64,000 bases of DNA from Paraplanobispora takensis. GTDB taxonomy: Bacteria; Actinomycetota; Actinomycetes; Streptosporangiales; Streptosporangiaceae. Position 1 is the stretch's first letter. The number at the start of each line of letters is the position of its first letter. Under the pieces are notes generated by a model, which saw nothing but the letters and a program-made list of their open reading frames with translations, ran no database searches and was not told where the DNA came from. Both the position numbers and the translations under genes were made by a program. The stretch lies in assembly GCF_016863195.1 (NCBI RefSeq), contig NZ_BOOK01000022.1:1-64000 (forward strand), given 5' to 3'. This document shows positions 32,290 through 40,637 of the stretch, one piece after another.

Positions 32290-33114
32290 ATGACCACAGC
32301 GGTGAAAGTGCGCGGCCTGACCAAGCGTTACGGCGACGTGCAGGCGGTCGGGGGCATCGACCTCGACATCAAGGCGGGCGAGGTGTTCGCGATCCTCGGG
32401 CCCAACGGGGCGGGGAAGTCGACCACGGTGGAGATCCTGGAGGGCTACCGGCGGCGCGACGCGGGCGAGGTCAGCGTCCTGGGGACCGACCCGGGCAGGC
32501 CCACCCGTGAGTGGCGTTCCCGGGTCGGGGTGGTGCTGCAGACGGCCGACGACGTGGCCGAGGCGACGGTGCGGGAGACGGTCCGGCACTTCGCCGGTTA
32601 CTACCCCGCCGCCATGGACCCGGATCAGGTGATCGAGCAGGTCGGCCTGACCGACAAGGCCGACAAGCGGATCCGGGAGCTCTCCGGCGGTCAGCGGCGC
32701 CGGGTGGACGTGGCGCTGGGCGTGATCGGCGGTCCCGAACTGCTCTTCCTGGACGAGCCGACCACCGGGTTCGACCCGGAGGCCCGCCGCCAGTTCTGGG
32801 AGCTGATCGGGAACATGGCCCATCAGGGGACCACGATCGTGCTGACGACCCACTATCTGGACGAGGCCGAGGCGCTGGCCGACCGGGTCGCGGTGATCGC
32901 CAAGGGCCGGATCGTGGCCGAAGGAGAGCCCGCGACCCTGGGCGGCCGGGCCACCGCCAAGGCGACGGTCCGCTGGGCGGGAGGCTCCCTGGAGACCGAC
33001 ACCCCCACCGAGACCGTGCTGGAGCTGACCCGGCGGTTCGACGGCGAGATCCCGGAGCTGACGGTGACCCGGCCGTCCCTGGAGGAGATCTATCTCCGCC
33101 TCATCGAAGGCTGA
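32290..33114 (+). CDS. ABC transporter ATPase, DrrA-like
   Basis: 274 residues. Walker A GPNGAGKS (37-44), signature LSGGQRRRVDVA, Walker B LLFLDEPTTGFDPEA and switch His in TTHYLDEAE are canonical. The DrrA-type tail (about 215-274) ends LEEIYLRLIEG. It is the first gene of a four-gene rightward module: ATPase, permease, histidine kinase, response regulator. The 227-base gap before the permease is unusual within such a module and is filled with GC-rich hairpins. Confidence 0.92.
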   Translation: MTTAVKVRGLTKRYGDVQAVGGIDLDIKAGEVFAILGPNGAGKSTTVEILEGYRRRDAGEVSVLGTDPGRPTREWRSRVGVVLQTADDVAEATVRETVRHFAGYYPAAMDPDQVIEQVGLTDKADKRIRELSGGQRRRVDVALGVIGGPELLFLDEPTTGFDPEARRQFWELIGNMAHQGTTIVLTTHYLDEAEALADRVAVIAKGRIVAEGEPATLGGRATAKATVRWAGGSLETDTPTETVLELTRRFDGEIPELTVTRPSLEEIYLRLIEG

Positions 33115-33341
33115 CGCCGCCTGCGGGAGGACATCCGCTCCGCAAGGAGACCCCTCCGAGGCGAGTCCACCTCTTCGACGGCCGCTCGCCTGCGGCGAGT
33201 CCCGCCCCTGCGGGGGATCCTCACCTCCGGCCGCCGGCCGGACGCGGCCGGACCGCCGATCCTCCGGCGGACACCTCACCCCCACCGTCCCCACGCCGCT
33301 TATCCGGACAACCCACCTCAGTCGCTTGAGAAAGCAGCTCC

Positions 33342-34187
33342 ATGAGCCAGACCATCGTTCCCGACGCCGCCCTTCCGGTGGCTCCCGCCAAGCTGCCCTC
33401 CCCGGTCAGGACGGGCCTGTCGCGGGCGGCCCTCGAGACCCGCATGTTCTTCCGGGAGAGGGACGCGGTCATCTTCACCTTCTCCTTCCCGATCATCCTG
33501 CTGGTGATCTTCGGATCGATCTTCGCGGACGATCTGGAGGGCACCGGTCTCAACGTCTCCCAGCTCTACGTCGCCGGGCTGATCGGCTCGGCGGCCATGA
33601 CGGGCTTCCAGAACCTCGGCATCGGCATCGCGATGGACCGCGACGACGGCACGCTCAAGCGGCTGGCCGGCACGCCGATGCCCCCGGCCGCCTACTTCGT
33701 GGGCAAGGCGCTCAACACCCTTCTCATCTCCTTCGTCCAGGTCGTGATCCTGCTGGCCATCGGGGTGGCGCTGTTCGAGCTGGAGCTGCCCGCGGAGGTC
33801 TCCACCTGGCTGACCTTCGCCTGGGTGTTCGTGCTCGGCGTGTTCGGATCGTCGCTGCTCGGCATCGCGGTCAGCAGCCTGCCCCGATCGGGCAAGAGCG
33901 CCAGCGCGGTGATCGCGATGCCGTTCGTGGTGCTGCAGTTCATCTCGGGGGTGTTCATCCCGATCAGCCAGCTGCCCGAGTGGCTGGTCCGGATCGCGTC
34001 GTTCTTCCCGCTCAAGTGGATGTGCCAGGGATTCCGGTCGGTGTTCCTGGGAGAGGCCGGTGCCACACTGGAGCTCGCCGAATCATATGAACTCGACCGG
34101 GTCGCGCTGGTTCTGGGCGCGTGGGTCATCGGAGGACTGGTGCTGTGCCTGACGACCTTCCGCTGGAAGAGCCGCCGCGACGGATAG
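33342..34187 (+). CDS. ABC-2 type permease, DrrB-like
   Basis: 281 residues with six hydrophobic segments, for example VIFTFSFPIILLVIFGSIF, TLLISFVQVVILLAIGVALF, TFAWVFVLGVFGSSLLGIAV and VVLQFISGVFIP. The DrrB landmark DDGTLKRLAGTPM is present. It pairs with the ATPase at 32290. The reading frame ends 43 bases inside the start of the histidine kinase gene, so translation of the two is linked. Expected role: export of a lipophilic compound or peptide sensed by the kinase. Confidence 0.9.
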   Translation: MSQTIVPDAALPVAPAKLPSPVRTGLSRAALETRMFFRERDAVIFTFSFPIILLVIFGSIFADDLEGTGLNVSQLYVAGLIGSAAMTGFQNLGIGIAMDRDDGTLKRLAGTPMPPAAYFVGKALNTLLISFVQVVILLAIGVALFELELPAEVSTWLTFAWVFVLGVFGSSLLGIAVSSLPRSGKSASAVIAMPFVVLQFISGVFIPISQLPEWLVRIASFFPLKWMCQGFRSVFLGEAGATLELAESYELDRVALVLGAWVIGGLVLCLTTFRWKSRRDG

Positions 34188-35512
34188 CGGAGCCTCCGGC
34201 CGGGCCCTTCCGGCGGCTGGCCGGGTTCGTCGGTCCGCCGGCCCGTCCGGACCGGGCCGGCGGACCGGCGGGGCCGCACGCCTGGGAGTCGCTGATCGGC
34301 TGGGAGGCGCTGCTGGTCCTCGCCACCATGATTCCGGCGGTGTTCGTCCTCACGACGAGCGAGGCTCCCGCCCCGGAGAGGTTCGCCGCCGCCGGGCTCA
34401 TGGCGGCGATCACGCCGGTCTATCTGCTGATCGGCCGCCCCGCCATCACGAACGAGAACCGGCGCCGGGGAATCGTCTATCTCACCCTGATCATGGCCCT
34501 GTTCACCCCGGCCGTGCTGATCGAACCGGCGACGACGTTCGCGCTCTTCGGGCTCTGCCCGCAGTGCTTCATGGTGCTCCCGGCCAGGCAGGCGATCCTC
34601 GGCGTGGTCGCGCTGAACCTCACCCCCGCCGTGCGGTTCTTCGTCATCGACGGCGGGACGGGCGGCGCGTTCAACCTGCTGACCGTCACCATGATCGTGA
34701 TCTTCTTCTCCGGCGTGTTCGGCATATGGATGGAGCGGATCATGGAGCAGAGTGAGGAGCGGGCCGCGCTCATCGAGGAGCTGGAGGCCCAGCGGGCGCA
34801 GGTCGCGCGGCTGTCGGCCGAGCGGGGAGCCCTGGCCGAGCGGGAGCGCCTGGCCGGGGAGATCCACGACACCCTGGCCCAGGGGTTCACCAGCATCATC
34901 ATGCTCATCCAGGCCGCCGAGGCCCAGCCCGACCCCGGCCGCCATCTGGCGCTGGCCGTACGGACCGCGCGGGAGAACCTGGCCGAGGCCCGCGCGCTGG
35001 TGGCGGCGCTGTCCCCCGCGCCCCTGAACGGCTCCACTCTCGACGAGGCCCTCGGCAGGCTCACCGCCCGGCTCGGCGAGGAGACGGGGATCACGGCCTC
35101 CACCGCCGTCCGGGGCGACTCCCGTCCGCTGGCGCCCTCCGTCGAGGTGGTGCTCATCCGGGCCGTCCAGGAGGCTCTGGCCAACGTGCGCAAGCACGCG
35201 GCGGCGGACCGCGTGGACGTCGTGACGAGCTACGGGCCGGAGTCGGTGACGCTGCAGGTGCGCGACGACGGGTGCGGCTTCGATCCGGCGGCGGTCGACG
35301 GGTACGGCCTGCGCGGCATGCGCGCCCGGGTGGAGCAGGCGGGCGGCGCGCTCGTCCTGACCGGCGTGCCCGGCGCTGGCACGACTCTTGAGGTCACCGT
35401 CCCGATCTACCCGGGAGCGGAGCACGCCGCATCCGGAGCCACCGCCCCCATCGGCCCGGGAACAGACCGCACCGCATCCGAAACCGCCGTCCCCGCCGAT
35501 CCGGGAGTGTGA
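34145..35512 (+). CDS. NarL-type sensor histidine kinase
   Basis: 455 residues from GTG 34145, chosen because GGAGG lies 9 bases upstream inside the permease coding region. The sensor part has about six membrane helices (LIGWEALLVLATMIPAVFVL to FNLLTVTMIVIFFSGVFG). A linking coiled coil (LIEELEAQRAQVARL) leads to the HisKA_3 box AGEIHDTLAQGF with the phospho-His. The ATPase has VLIRAVQEALANVRKHA, RDDGCGFDPA and GYGLRGMRARV. The C-terminal tail is Ala/Pro/Thr-rich. It overlaps the response regulator in GTGA. Confidence 0.92.
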   Translation: MPDDLPLEEPPRRIAEPPAGPFRRLAGFVGPPARPDRAGGPAGPHAWESLIGWEALLVLATMIPAVFVLTTSEAPAPERFAAAGLMAAITPVYLLIGRPAITNENRRRGIVYLTLIMALFTPAVLIEPATTFALFGLCPQCFMVLPARQAILGVVALNLTPAVRFFVIDGGTGGAFNLLTVTMIVIFFSGVFGIWMERIMEQSEERAALIEELEAQRAQVARLSAERGALAERERLAGEIHDTLAQGFTSIIMLIQAAEAQPDPGRHLALAVRTARENLAEARALVAALSPAPLNGSTLDEALGRLTARLGEETGITASTAVRGDSRPLAPSVEVVLIRAVQEALANVRKHAAADRVDVVTSYGPESVTLQVRDDGCGFDPAAVDGYGLRGMRARVEQAGGALVLTGVPGAGTTLEVTVPIYPGAEHAASGATAPIGPGTDRTASETAVPADPGV

Positions 35513-36144
35513 CCTTGCTGCGTCTGATGATCGTCGATGACCATCCGGTGGTCCGGGAAGGGCTGCGCGGGATGCTGGAGGCCGACCCCGGGATCACCGT
35601 GGTGGGCGAGGCCGCCTCGGGGGACGAGGCGGTCGTGCGGGCGCGGGAGCTGACGCCGGATGTGATCCTGATGGATCTGCGCATGCCGGGCGGTGACGGG
35701 GTGGGCGCGATCTCGCGCATCCTGGCGGACCGGCCGGAGAGCCGGGTGATCGTGCTGACCACCTACGAGACCGACCAGGACATCGTCCGCGCCGTCGAGG
35801 CCGGGGCCGCCGGCTATCTGCTCAAGGACACCTCGCGGGCGGACCTGCTGGCCGCGATCCTGGCGGCCTCGCGTGGCGAGACCGTGCTGTCCCCGTCGGT
35901 GGCGACCAGGCTGGTGAGCCGGATGCGGGCCCCCGTGACCGAGTCGCTGTCCCCGCGCGAGACCGAGGTGCTCTCCCTGGTGGCGCGCGGGCTGACCAAC
36001 GCGGAGGTCGGCCGGGAGCTGTTCATCAGTGAGACCACCGTCAAGACGCACCTGCTGCGGATCTTCGGCAAGCTCGGCGTCTCCGATCGCACCGCCGCGG
36101 TCACCACGGCTATGGACCGGGGCCTGCTCCTGCGGCGGACGTGA
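35509..36144 (+). CDS. LuxR-family response regulator
   Basis: 211 residues. The receiver domain has the acidic pocket (VDDHP), phospho-acceptor Asp56 (VILMDLRMPGG), Thr in VIVLTTYET and Lys in YLLKDT. The LuxR helix-turn-helix is at about 145-205 (LSPRETEVLSLVARGL, VGRELFISETTVKTHL). GTG 35509 overlaps the kinase stop. It is the output partner of the kinase at 34145 and probably regulates this ABC module. Confidence 0.93.
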   Translation: MTLLRLMIVDDHPVVREGLRGMLEADPGITVVGEAASGDEAVVRARELTPDVILMDLRMPGGDGVGAISRILADRPESRVIVLTTYETDQDIVRAVEAGAAGYLLKDTSRADLLAAILAASRGETVLSPSVATRLVSRMRAPVTESLSPRETEVLSLVARGLTNAEVGRELFISETTVKTHLLRIFGKLGVSDRTAAVTTAMDRGLLLRRT

Positions 36145-36285
36145 CCACCGGCCGGGGCTCCTCGCGCCGCTGCCGGCCCGGCCCTCCCGAGTAAGTGACG
36201 GTTTACTGCACAACGGACACGGTCTATCGTGAGCGCACCGTGCCCGTCTCCCGTACAAGGGCAGGGCGGGCGCTCCGCCCTCCGA

Positions 36286-36321
36286 GGCGTCCGTCATGCG
36301 GACGCATCGGGGCGTCCGTCA
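36286..36321 (+). promoter_or_regulatory. Leader with two mutually exclusive hairpins before the aldehyde dehydrogenase
   Basis: The 11-mer ggcgtccgtca occurs at 36286-36296 and 36311-36321. The single complement cggacgc (36299-36305) can pair with either copy (7-bp stems, loops of 5 or 6 bases), giving two competing structures 20-55 bases ahead of ATG 36341. A candidate promoter, TTTACT-N17-TATCGT, lies at about 36202-36230. Attenuation is possible but unproven. Confidence 0.35.
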
Positions 36322-36340
36322 CTCAGACAGGAGACTCGCG

Positions 36341-37825
36341 ATGTCCACGGCGACCGAGCAGCGAACCTTCGATTCCCTCAGCCCCGCCACCGGTGCCGTC
36401 GTCGGCACGCACCCGATCCAGGACGCGGCCGCCGTACGCGCGGCGGTGGCCGACGCCGAGCCCGCCGCGGCGTGGTGGGGCGCACTGGACTGGGCCGAGC
36501 GCAGGCGGCGGCTGCTCGACTACAAGGCGGTCGTCACCCGTGACATCGCCCGGGTCGTCGACATGGTCCACCAGGAGACCGGCAAGCCGAAGGCGGACGC
36601 CACCCTCGAGGTGATCCTCGCCATCACCCACATCGACTGGGCGGCGCGCAACGCGCGCAAGGTCCTGGGACCGCGCCGGGTCTCCCCCGGGATGGTCGGG
36701 GTCAACCTCGCGGCCACGCTGGAGTATCTGCCCCTGGGCGTCGTCGGCGTCATCGGCCCCTGGAACTATCCGGTGTTCACGCCCATGGGCTCGATCGCCT
36801 ACGCGCTGGCGGCGGGGAACGCGGTGGTGTTCAAGCCGAGCGAGCTGACCCCGGGAGTGGGCGTGCTGCTGGCCGACCTGTTCGCCGAGTCGGTGCCGGA
36901 GCAGCCGGTCTTGCGCACCGTGACCGGCCTCGGCGAGACCGGCGCCGCCCTCGCGGGCGACCCGGGGATCAAGAAGATCGCGTTCACCGGATCGACGGCC
37001 ACCGCCAAGCGGGTGATGGCGGCGTGCGCGGAGAACCTGACGCCGCTGGTCGCCGAGTGCGGCGGCAAGGACGCCCTGATCGTGGACGCCGACGCGAACG
37101 TGCCGGCGGCGGCGGACGCGGCGCTGTGGGGGGCGATGTCCAACTCCGGGCAGACCTGCGTCGGCGTCGAGCGGGTCTACGTGGTCGACGCGGTCTACGA
37201 CGACTTCATGCGGGAGCTGACCGGGCGGGCGGCGAACGTGCGGGCCGGGCAGGACTACGGGCCGGTCACCATGCCCGCGCAGATCGACGTGATCCGCCGG
37301 CACATCGACGACGCCGTCGCCACGGGCAAGGTGGTCCTCGGCGGGCCGGAGTCCGTGCGGGAGCCGTACGTCGATCCGGTGATCGTGGAGGACGTGCCCG
37401 AGGACTCCCCCGCGGTCCGCGAGGAGACGTTCGGCCCGACCCTCACGGTCAGGCGCGTGGCGGACGCCGAGGAGGCGCTGGCGCTGGCCAACGCCTCCGC
37501 CTACGGGCTGGCCGGCACGATCTTCTCGGGCGACGTACGGCGGGCCATGGCGCTCGCCCGCCGGATGCGGAGCGGGATGACGGCGATCAACTCGGTCATC
37601 TCGTTCGCCTCCATCCCCGCCCTGCCCTTCGGCGGCGTGGGCGACTCCGGCTTCGGCCGGATCCACGGCGCGGACGGGCTGCGGGAGTTCGCCCGGCCCA
37701 AGGCCGTCTCCCGCCAGCGCTTCGGGCTTCCCGGAATGAATCTCACATCCTTCACTCGAGGGCAAGCCGAACTTGACCGCTTGGTCAAGCTTGTGACGTT
37801 CTTGCATGGGCGACGCAAGCGATAG
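36341..37825 (+). CDS. Aldehyde dehydrogenase, succinate-semialdehyde-like
   Basis: 494 residues from ATG 36341 (AGGAG 7 bases before). General-base Glu239 lies in LVAECGGKD and the nucleophile Cys273 in NSGQTCVGVERV. The cofactor site includes GPWNYPVF, NAVVFKPSE and FTGSTATAK. The oligomerisation tail ends with a hydrophobic/basic stretch (DRLVKLVTFLHGRRKR), longer than usual and perhaps membrane-associated as in medium/long-chain aldehyde dehydrogenases. The adjacent TetR gene, 124 bases downstream, is the likely regulator. Substrate is uncertain. Confidence 0.9.
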   Translation: MSTATEQRTFDSLSPATGAVVGTHPIQDAAAVRAAVADAEPAAAWWGALDWAERRRRLLDYKAVVTRDIARVVDMVHQETGKPKADATLEVILAITHIDWAARNARKVLGPRRVSPGMVGVNLAATLEYLPLGVVGVIGPWNYPVFTPMGSIAYALAAGNAVVFKPSELTPGVGVLLADLFAESVPEQPVLRTVTGLGETGAALAGDPGIKKIAFTGSTATAKRVMAACAENLTPLVAECGGKDALIVDADANVPAAADAALWGAMSNSGQTCVGVERVYVVDAVYDDFMRELTGRAANVRAGQDYGPVTMPAQIDVIRRHIDDAVATGKVVLGGPESVREPYVDPVIVEDVPEDSPAVREETFGPTLTVRRVADAEEALALANASAYGLAGTIFSGDVRRAMALARRMRSGMTAINSVISFASIPALPFGGVGDSGFGRIHGADGLREFARPKAVSRQRFGLPGMNLTSFTRGQAELDRLVKLVTFLHGRRKR

Positions 37826-37916
37826 CGTCTTGACTCTTCCACAAAAAGGATCTTGCACCCATAATGGGTGGTTCCAGAAGCCAAGATCGTGGAGTGGAAG
37901 TGATACAGCCAAAAAC

Positions 37917-37950
37917 TGTCAAGTCCTCGCCCCGCAGCGGGGACTTGACA
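37917..37950. promoter_or_regulatory. Inverted repeat ending at the TetR start codon
   Basis: A perfect 10-bp inverted repeat, tgtcaagtcc and ggacttgaca, is separated by 14 bases that can themselves form ccccg-cag-cgggg. The right arm ends on the A of ATG 37950. It can act as the autoregulatory operator of the TetR protein or as an mRNA hairpin hiding the start. Two smaller repeats lie nearby: caccca-taa-tgggtg (37856-37870) and cttgacc-gctt-ggtcaag at the end of the aldehyde dehydrogenase gene (37772-37789). Confidence 0.5.
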
Positions 37951-38555
37951 TGAGCGGACGCTCATATCGGGGAATGTCTTCGGAAGAACGACTGGCCGAG
38001 CGGCGCGAACGGCTCATCAGGTCGGCGTACATCCTCTACGCCGACCTCGGCTTCCCCGATACGACGATCGAGAAGTTGTGCGCCGCCGCGCGCATCTCCA
38101 ACCGCGCCTTCTACGAGTGCTTCACCGGGCGCGACGAGCTGATGTGGGTGGTCTACAACCGATGTGTGCGCGACAACCTCGCCGCGGTCTCCGCGGCCGT
38201 CGAACAGGCCCCGAACACGCTGCTCGGTCGGATCGAGGCGGGGGTCGCCGCGTACATCGAGTTCGTCACCGAGGATCCGCGCCGGGCGCGGATCCTGCAC
38301 CTGGAGGTACGGCGCGCCGGCGACTGCCTCACCTCGTCCCGGCAGGAGGCCGTGGCCGGTTTCACCCAGATCATCGAGACCAACCTCCTGCAGGTGCCCG
38401 AGGAGACCGGGGTCGACCTGCACCTGCTGGTGCTCGGCATGATCGGCGCGATCCAGGAGCTGCTCATCGAGTGGGTGCTGGCCGAGGATCCGCCTCCGGT
38501 GGAGAGCGTGGTCAAAACCGCCGTGTACATCTTCAACCGGTCACTGGCGATATGA
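37950..38555 (+). CDS. TetR-family transcriptional regulator
   Basis: 201 residues from ATG 37950; ATG 37974 (MSSEERLAERRERL) is an alternative, since an inverted repeat covers the first start. The HTH is RLIRSAYILYADLGFPDTTI, then EKLCAAARISNRAFYECF. The C-terminal domain (about 75-200) is a TetR ligand bundle. It most likely regulates the aldehyde dehydrogenase gene just upstream and itself. Its 3' end faces the stop of a leftward response regulator with 21 bases between. Confidence 0.88.
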   Translation: MSGRSYRGMSSEERLAERRERLIRSAYILYADLGFPDTTIEKLCAAARISNRAFYECFTGRDELMWVVYNRCVRDNLAAVSAAVEQAPNTLLGRIEAGVAAYIEFVTEDPRRARILHLEVRRAGDCLTSSRQEAVAGFTQIIETNLLQVPEETGVDLHLLVLGMIGAIQELLIEWVLAEDPPPVESVVKTAVYIFNRSLAI

Positions 38556-38576
38556 GCGCTCCGGCGCCGCGGGGGT

Positions 38577-39170
38577 TCACAACCAGCCCTTCTCCTGCGC
38601 GGCCCGGATGGCGGTGATCCGGTTGGTGGCTCCCAGCTTGGTGATCGCGCTGGACAGATAGTTGCGGACGGTGCCCTCGCTGAGGTGGAGCGAGGTCGCG
38701 ATCTCTCCCACCGAGGCGCCCGAGGCCGCCAGGGCCAGCGAGTCCCGCTCGCGGTCGGTCAGCGGGCTCTCCCCCGCCATCATCGCCGAGGCGGCCATCT
38801 CCGGATCGAGATAGCGGCCGCCGGAGCAGACCTTGCGGATCGCCGTCGCGAGCTCGTCGGAGGAGGCGTCCTTGGGGACGAACCCCCGCACCCCCGCCGC
38901 CAGCGCCCGCCGGAGGTACCCGGGGCGGCCGAAGCTGGTCAGCATCAGCACGGCGTGCCCCGGGAGGGTCTCGGCGACGCTCAGGCCGTCCATCCCGGGC
39001 ATCTCGATGTCCAGCACGATCACGTCGGGCGCGTGCTCCCGTACGGCCTGCGCCACCAGGTCCCCGCGGGCGACCTGGGCCACGACCTCGATGTCCGGCT
39101 CCAGCCCGAGCAACGTGGCGATCGCGCCCCGGATCAGGTGCTCGTCGTCGGCCAGCAGAACCCGGATCAC
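38577..39170 (-). CDS. LuxR-family response regulator (second module)
   Basis: 197 residues from GTG 39170, which follows GGAGGAGG. The receiver domain starts VIRVLLADDEHLIRGA; phospho-Asp is in VIVLDIEMPGMDG, Thr/Ser in VLMLTSFG and Lys in GFVPKDAS. The LuxR HTH is at about 130-195 (LTDRERDSLALAASGASVG, TSLHLSEGTVRNYLSSAI). It is the last gene of a leftward ATPase-permease-kinase-regulator set and is separated from the kinase by 165 bases containing 44-base tandem repeats. Confidence 0.92.
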   Translation of the reverse strand: MIRVLLADDEHLIRGAIATLLGLEPDIEVVAQVARGDLVAQAVREHAPDVIVLDIEMPGMDGLSVAETLPGHAVLMLTSFGRPGYLRRALAAGVRGFVPKDASSDELATAIRKVCSGGRYLDPEMAASAMMAGESPLTDRERDSLALAASGASVGEIATSLHLSEGTVRNYLSSAITKLGATNRITAIRAAQEKGWL

Positions 39171-39189
39171 CGGACCTCCTCCCGCGGCG

Positions 39190-39299
39190 CCGGACCACCC
39201 GGCTCCCGCGTCATCGGACACTCTCGCGCGGGGCCGGAGCATCCGGCTCCCGCGTCGTCGGACACTCTGCGGCGGGACCGGACCACCCGGCGCCCGCCG
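39190..39299. repeat. 44-bp direct tandem repeats between kinase and regulator genes
   Basis: Two full units (39190-39233 and 39234-39277) and half of a third (39278-39299), each starting ccgga and sharing cggctcccgcgtc and tcggacactct in units 1 and 2. Units 1 and 2 differ at about seven positions. As 44 is not divisible by three, it is not a coding repeat. It fills most of the gap between the stop of the kinase and the GTG of the regulator. Confidence 0.6.
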
Positions 39300-39335
39300 T
39301 TCCTCCTCCGGCGGCACCGCGCTGCGGCGTCCGCC

Positions 39336-40625
39336 TCATCGGACCCCCTCCAGGGGGACCACCGCCCGCAGCCTGAACTCTCCCGAGCCGTGCGGCCCGG
39401 CGGTGACCGAGCCGCCCGAGGAGGCCACCCGCTCGGCCATCCCCGTCAGGCCCGTCCCGCCCCGCCCTCTCACGTCCGCCGCGCCGTCGTTGGTCATCTC
39501 CAGCACCGCCTGATCCTCCTGCAGCATGATGGAGATGCGGCAGCGGGTCGCCCTGCTGTGCCGCAGGACGTTGGTGGTGCCCTCGCGGACGAGCCAGGAC
39601 AGCAACGTGGCGAGTTCCTCGGGCACCCCGTCCGGCGGGGCCTGCAGCGTGCACTGGACGCCGTCCGCCTCCAGGACGGCGACCATGCTGCGCAGCTCCG
39701 CGTCGAGGTCGACCGTCCGGTATCCGCGCACCGCCGTGCGGATCTCCTTCAGCGCCTCCCTGGCCAGCCCGCGCACCTCGCCCATCTCGGCGGCCGCCCG
39801 GTCGGCGTCGGCCCTGGCGAGCTTGACGGCCACCTCGCTCTTGACCGCGATCGCCGACAGGCTGTGCCCGACGAGATCGTGCAGATCGCGGGCGAAGCGC
39901 AGCCGCTCCTCGGTCACCGCCAGCCGGGCCTGGGCCTCTTTGCCGGCCTCCGCCGCCCGGACCACCTCCCAGAACCAGAGCTGGAACCGGTTCGCCCACG
40001 GCAGGACCAGAGATATCCCGATATATCCGCCGATCGTCGCGCCGAAGCTCTCCTCGTCCGAGTAGATCGCCAGAGCCTGCGGGGAGTCGGGGGCGCCCGG
40101 CCAGAGCAGGTACAGCCCCACCGCGGTCGCACCGAGGGTGGCCAGGAGGGTGGCGGAGCGGCTCAGCAGCAAAGCCGTGCTCGTGCTCCAGGCCAGGGCG
40201 GCCAGCCCCCAGGACCAGAGGTGCCCGTCCTGGGTCGCCAGCACGACCAGCGCGATGACGCCCGAGGCGACGATCTCCCGGTTCGCGGTGGTGCCGTCCA
40301 TCGCGGCCCTGACCATGCGCACCTGGAGCAGGCTGAAGGGGATCAGCAACACGATCCCCAGGAGCATGAGGGGGATCGGCTCCGTCCCGGTGGCCCGGGA
40401 GAGCCAGCCGAGGGAGCCCACCCACGGCAGGAAGACCCCGATGCTCAGCATCCAGAAGGTCAGCCGGCGCAGCCGCTCGACCTGGGAGCGTTTGTCCCTC
40501 CGGAAGAGCCCGGCGAGGGAGCCCGCTCCCGGGGCCGCCGGCCGCCGGAGCAGGGACCGCAACAGCCCCGAGGGGACGAGTGCCCTCAGGCGCCCCGTCC
40601 CCTTGTCATCAGTTTTCGTCAGCAT
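39336..40625 (-). CDS. DesK-type sensor histidine kinase (second module)
   Basis: 429 residues. A basic N-terminal segment precedes about six membrane helices (LTFWMLSIGVFLPWVGSLGW, IPLMLLGIVLLIPFSLLQV, EIVASGVIALVVLATQ, ATLLATLGATAVGLYLLW). The HisKA_3 box is FARDLHDLVGHSLSAIAVK with the phospho-His in DLHDL. The ATPase has LVREGTTNVLRHSRAT, MTNDGAADVRGRG and GLTGMAERVA. A substrate-binding acidic residue is kept (N of TNV). It follows the permease gene by 12 bases and signals to the regulator at 38577. Confidence 0.92.
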   Translation of the reverse strand: MLTKTDDKGTGRLRALVPSGLLRSLLRRPAAPGAGSLAGLFRRDKRSQVERLRRLTFWMLSIGVFLPWVGSLGWLSRATGTEPIPLMLLGIVLLIPFSLLQVRMVRAAMDGTTANREIVASGVIALVVLATQDGHLWSWGLAALAWSTSTALLLSRSATLLATLGATAVGLYLLWPGAPDSPQALAIYSDEESFGATIGGYIGISLVLPWANRFQLWFWEVVRAAEAGKEAQARLAVTEERLRFARDLHDLVGHSLSAIAVKSEVAVKLARADADRAAAEMGEVRGLAREALKEIRTAVRGYRTVDLDAELRSMVAVLEADGVQCTLQAPPDGVPEELATLLSWLVREGTTNVLRHSRATRCRISIMLQEDQAVLEMTNDGAADVRGRGGTGLTGMAERVASSGGSVTAGPHGSGEFRLRAVVPLEGVR

Positions 40626-40637
40626 CGGCGGTCCACG

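Noticed and set aside
37917-37950. Possible CRISPR repeat
   Set aside because: The palindromic sequence is single copy, with no spacer array and no cas gene nearby.
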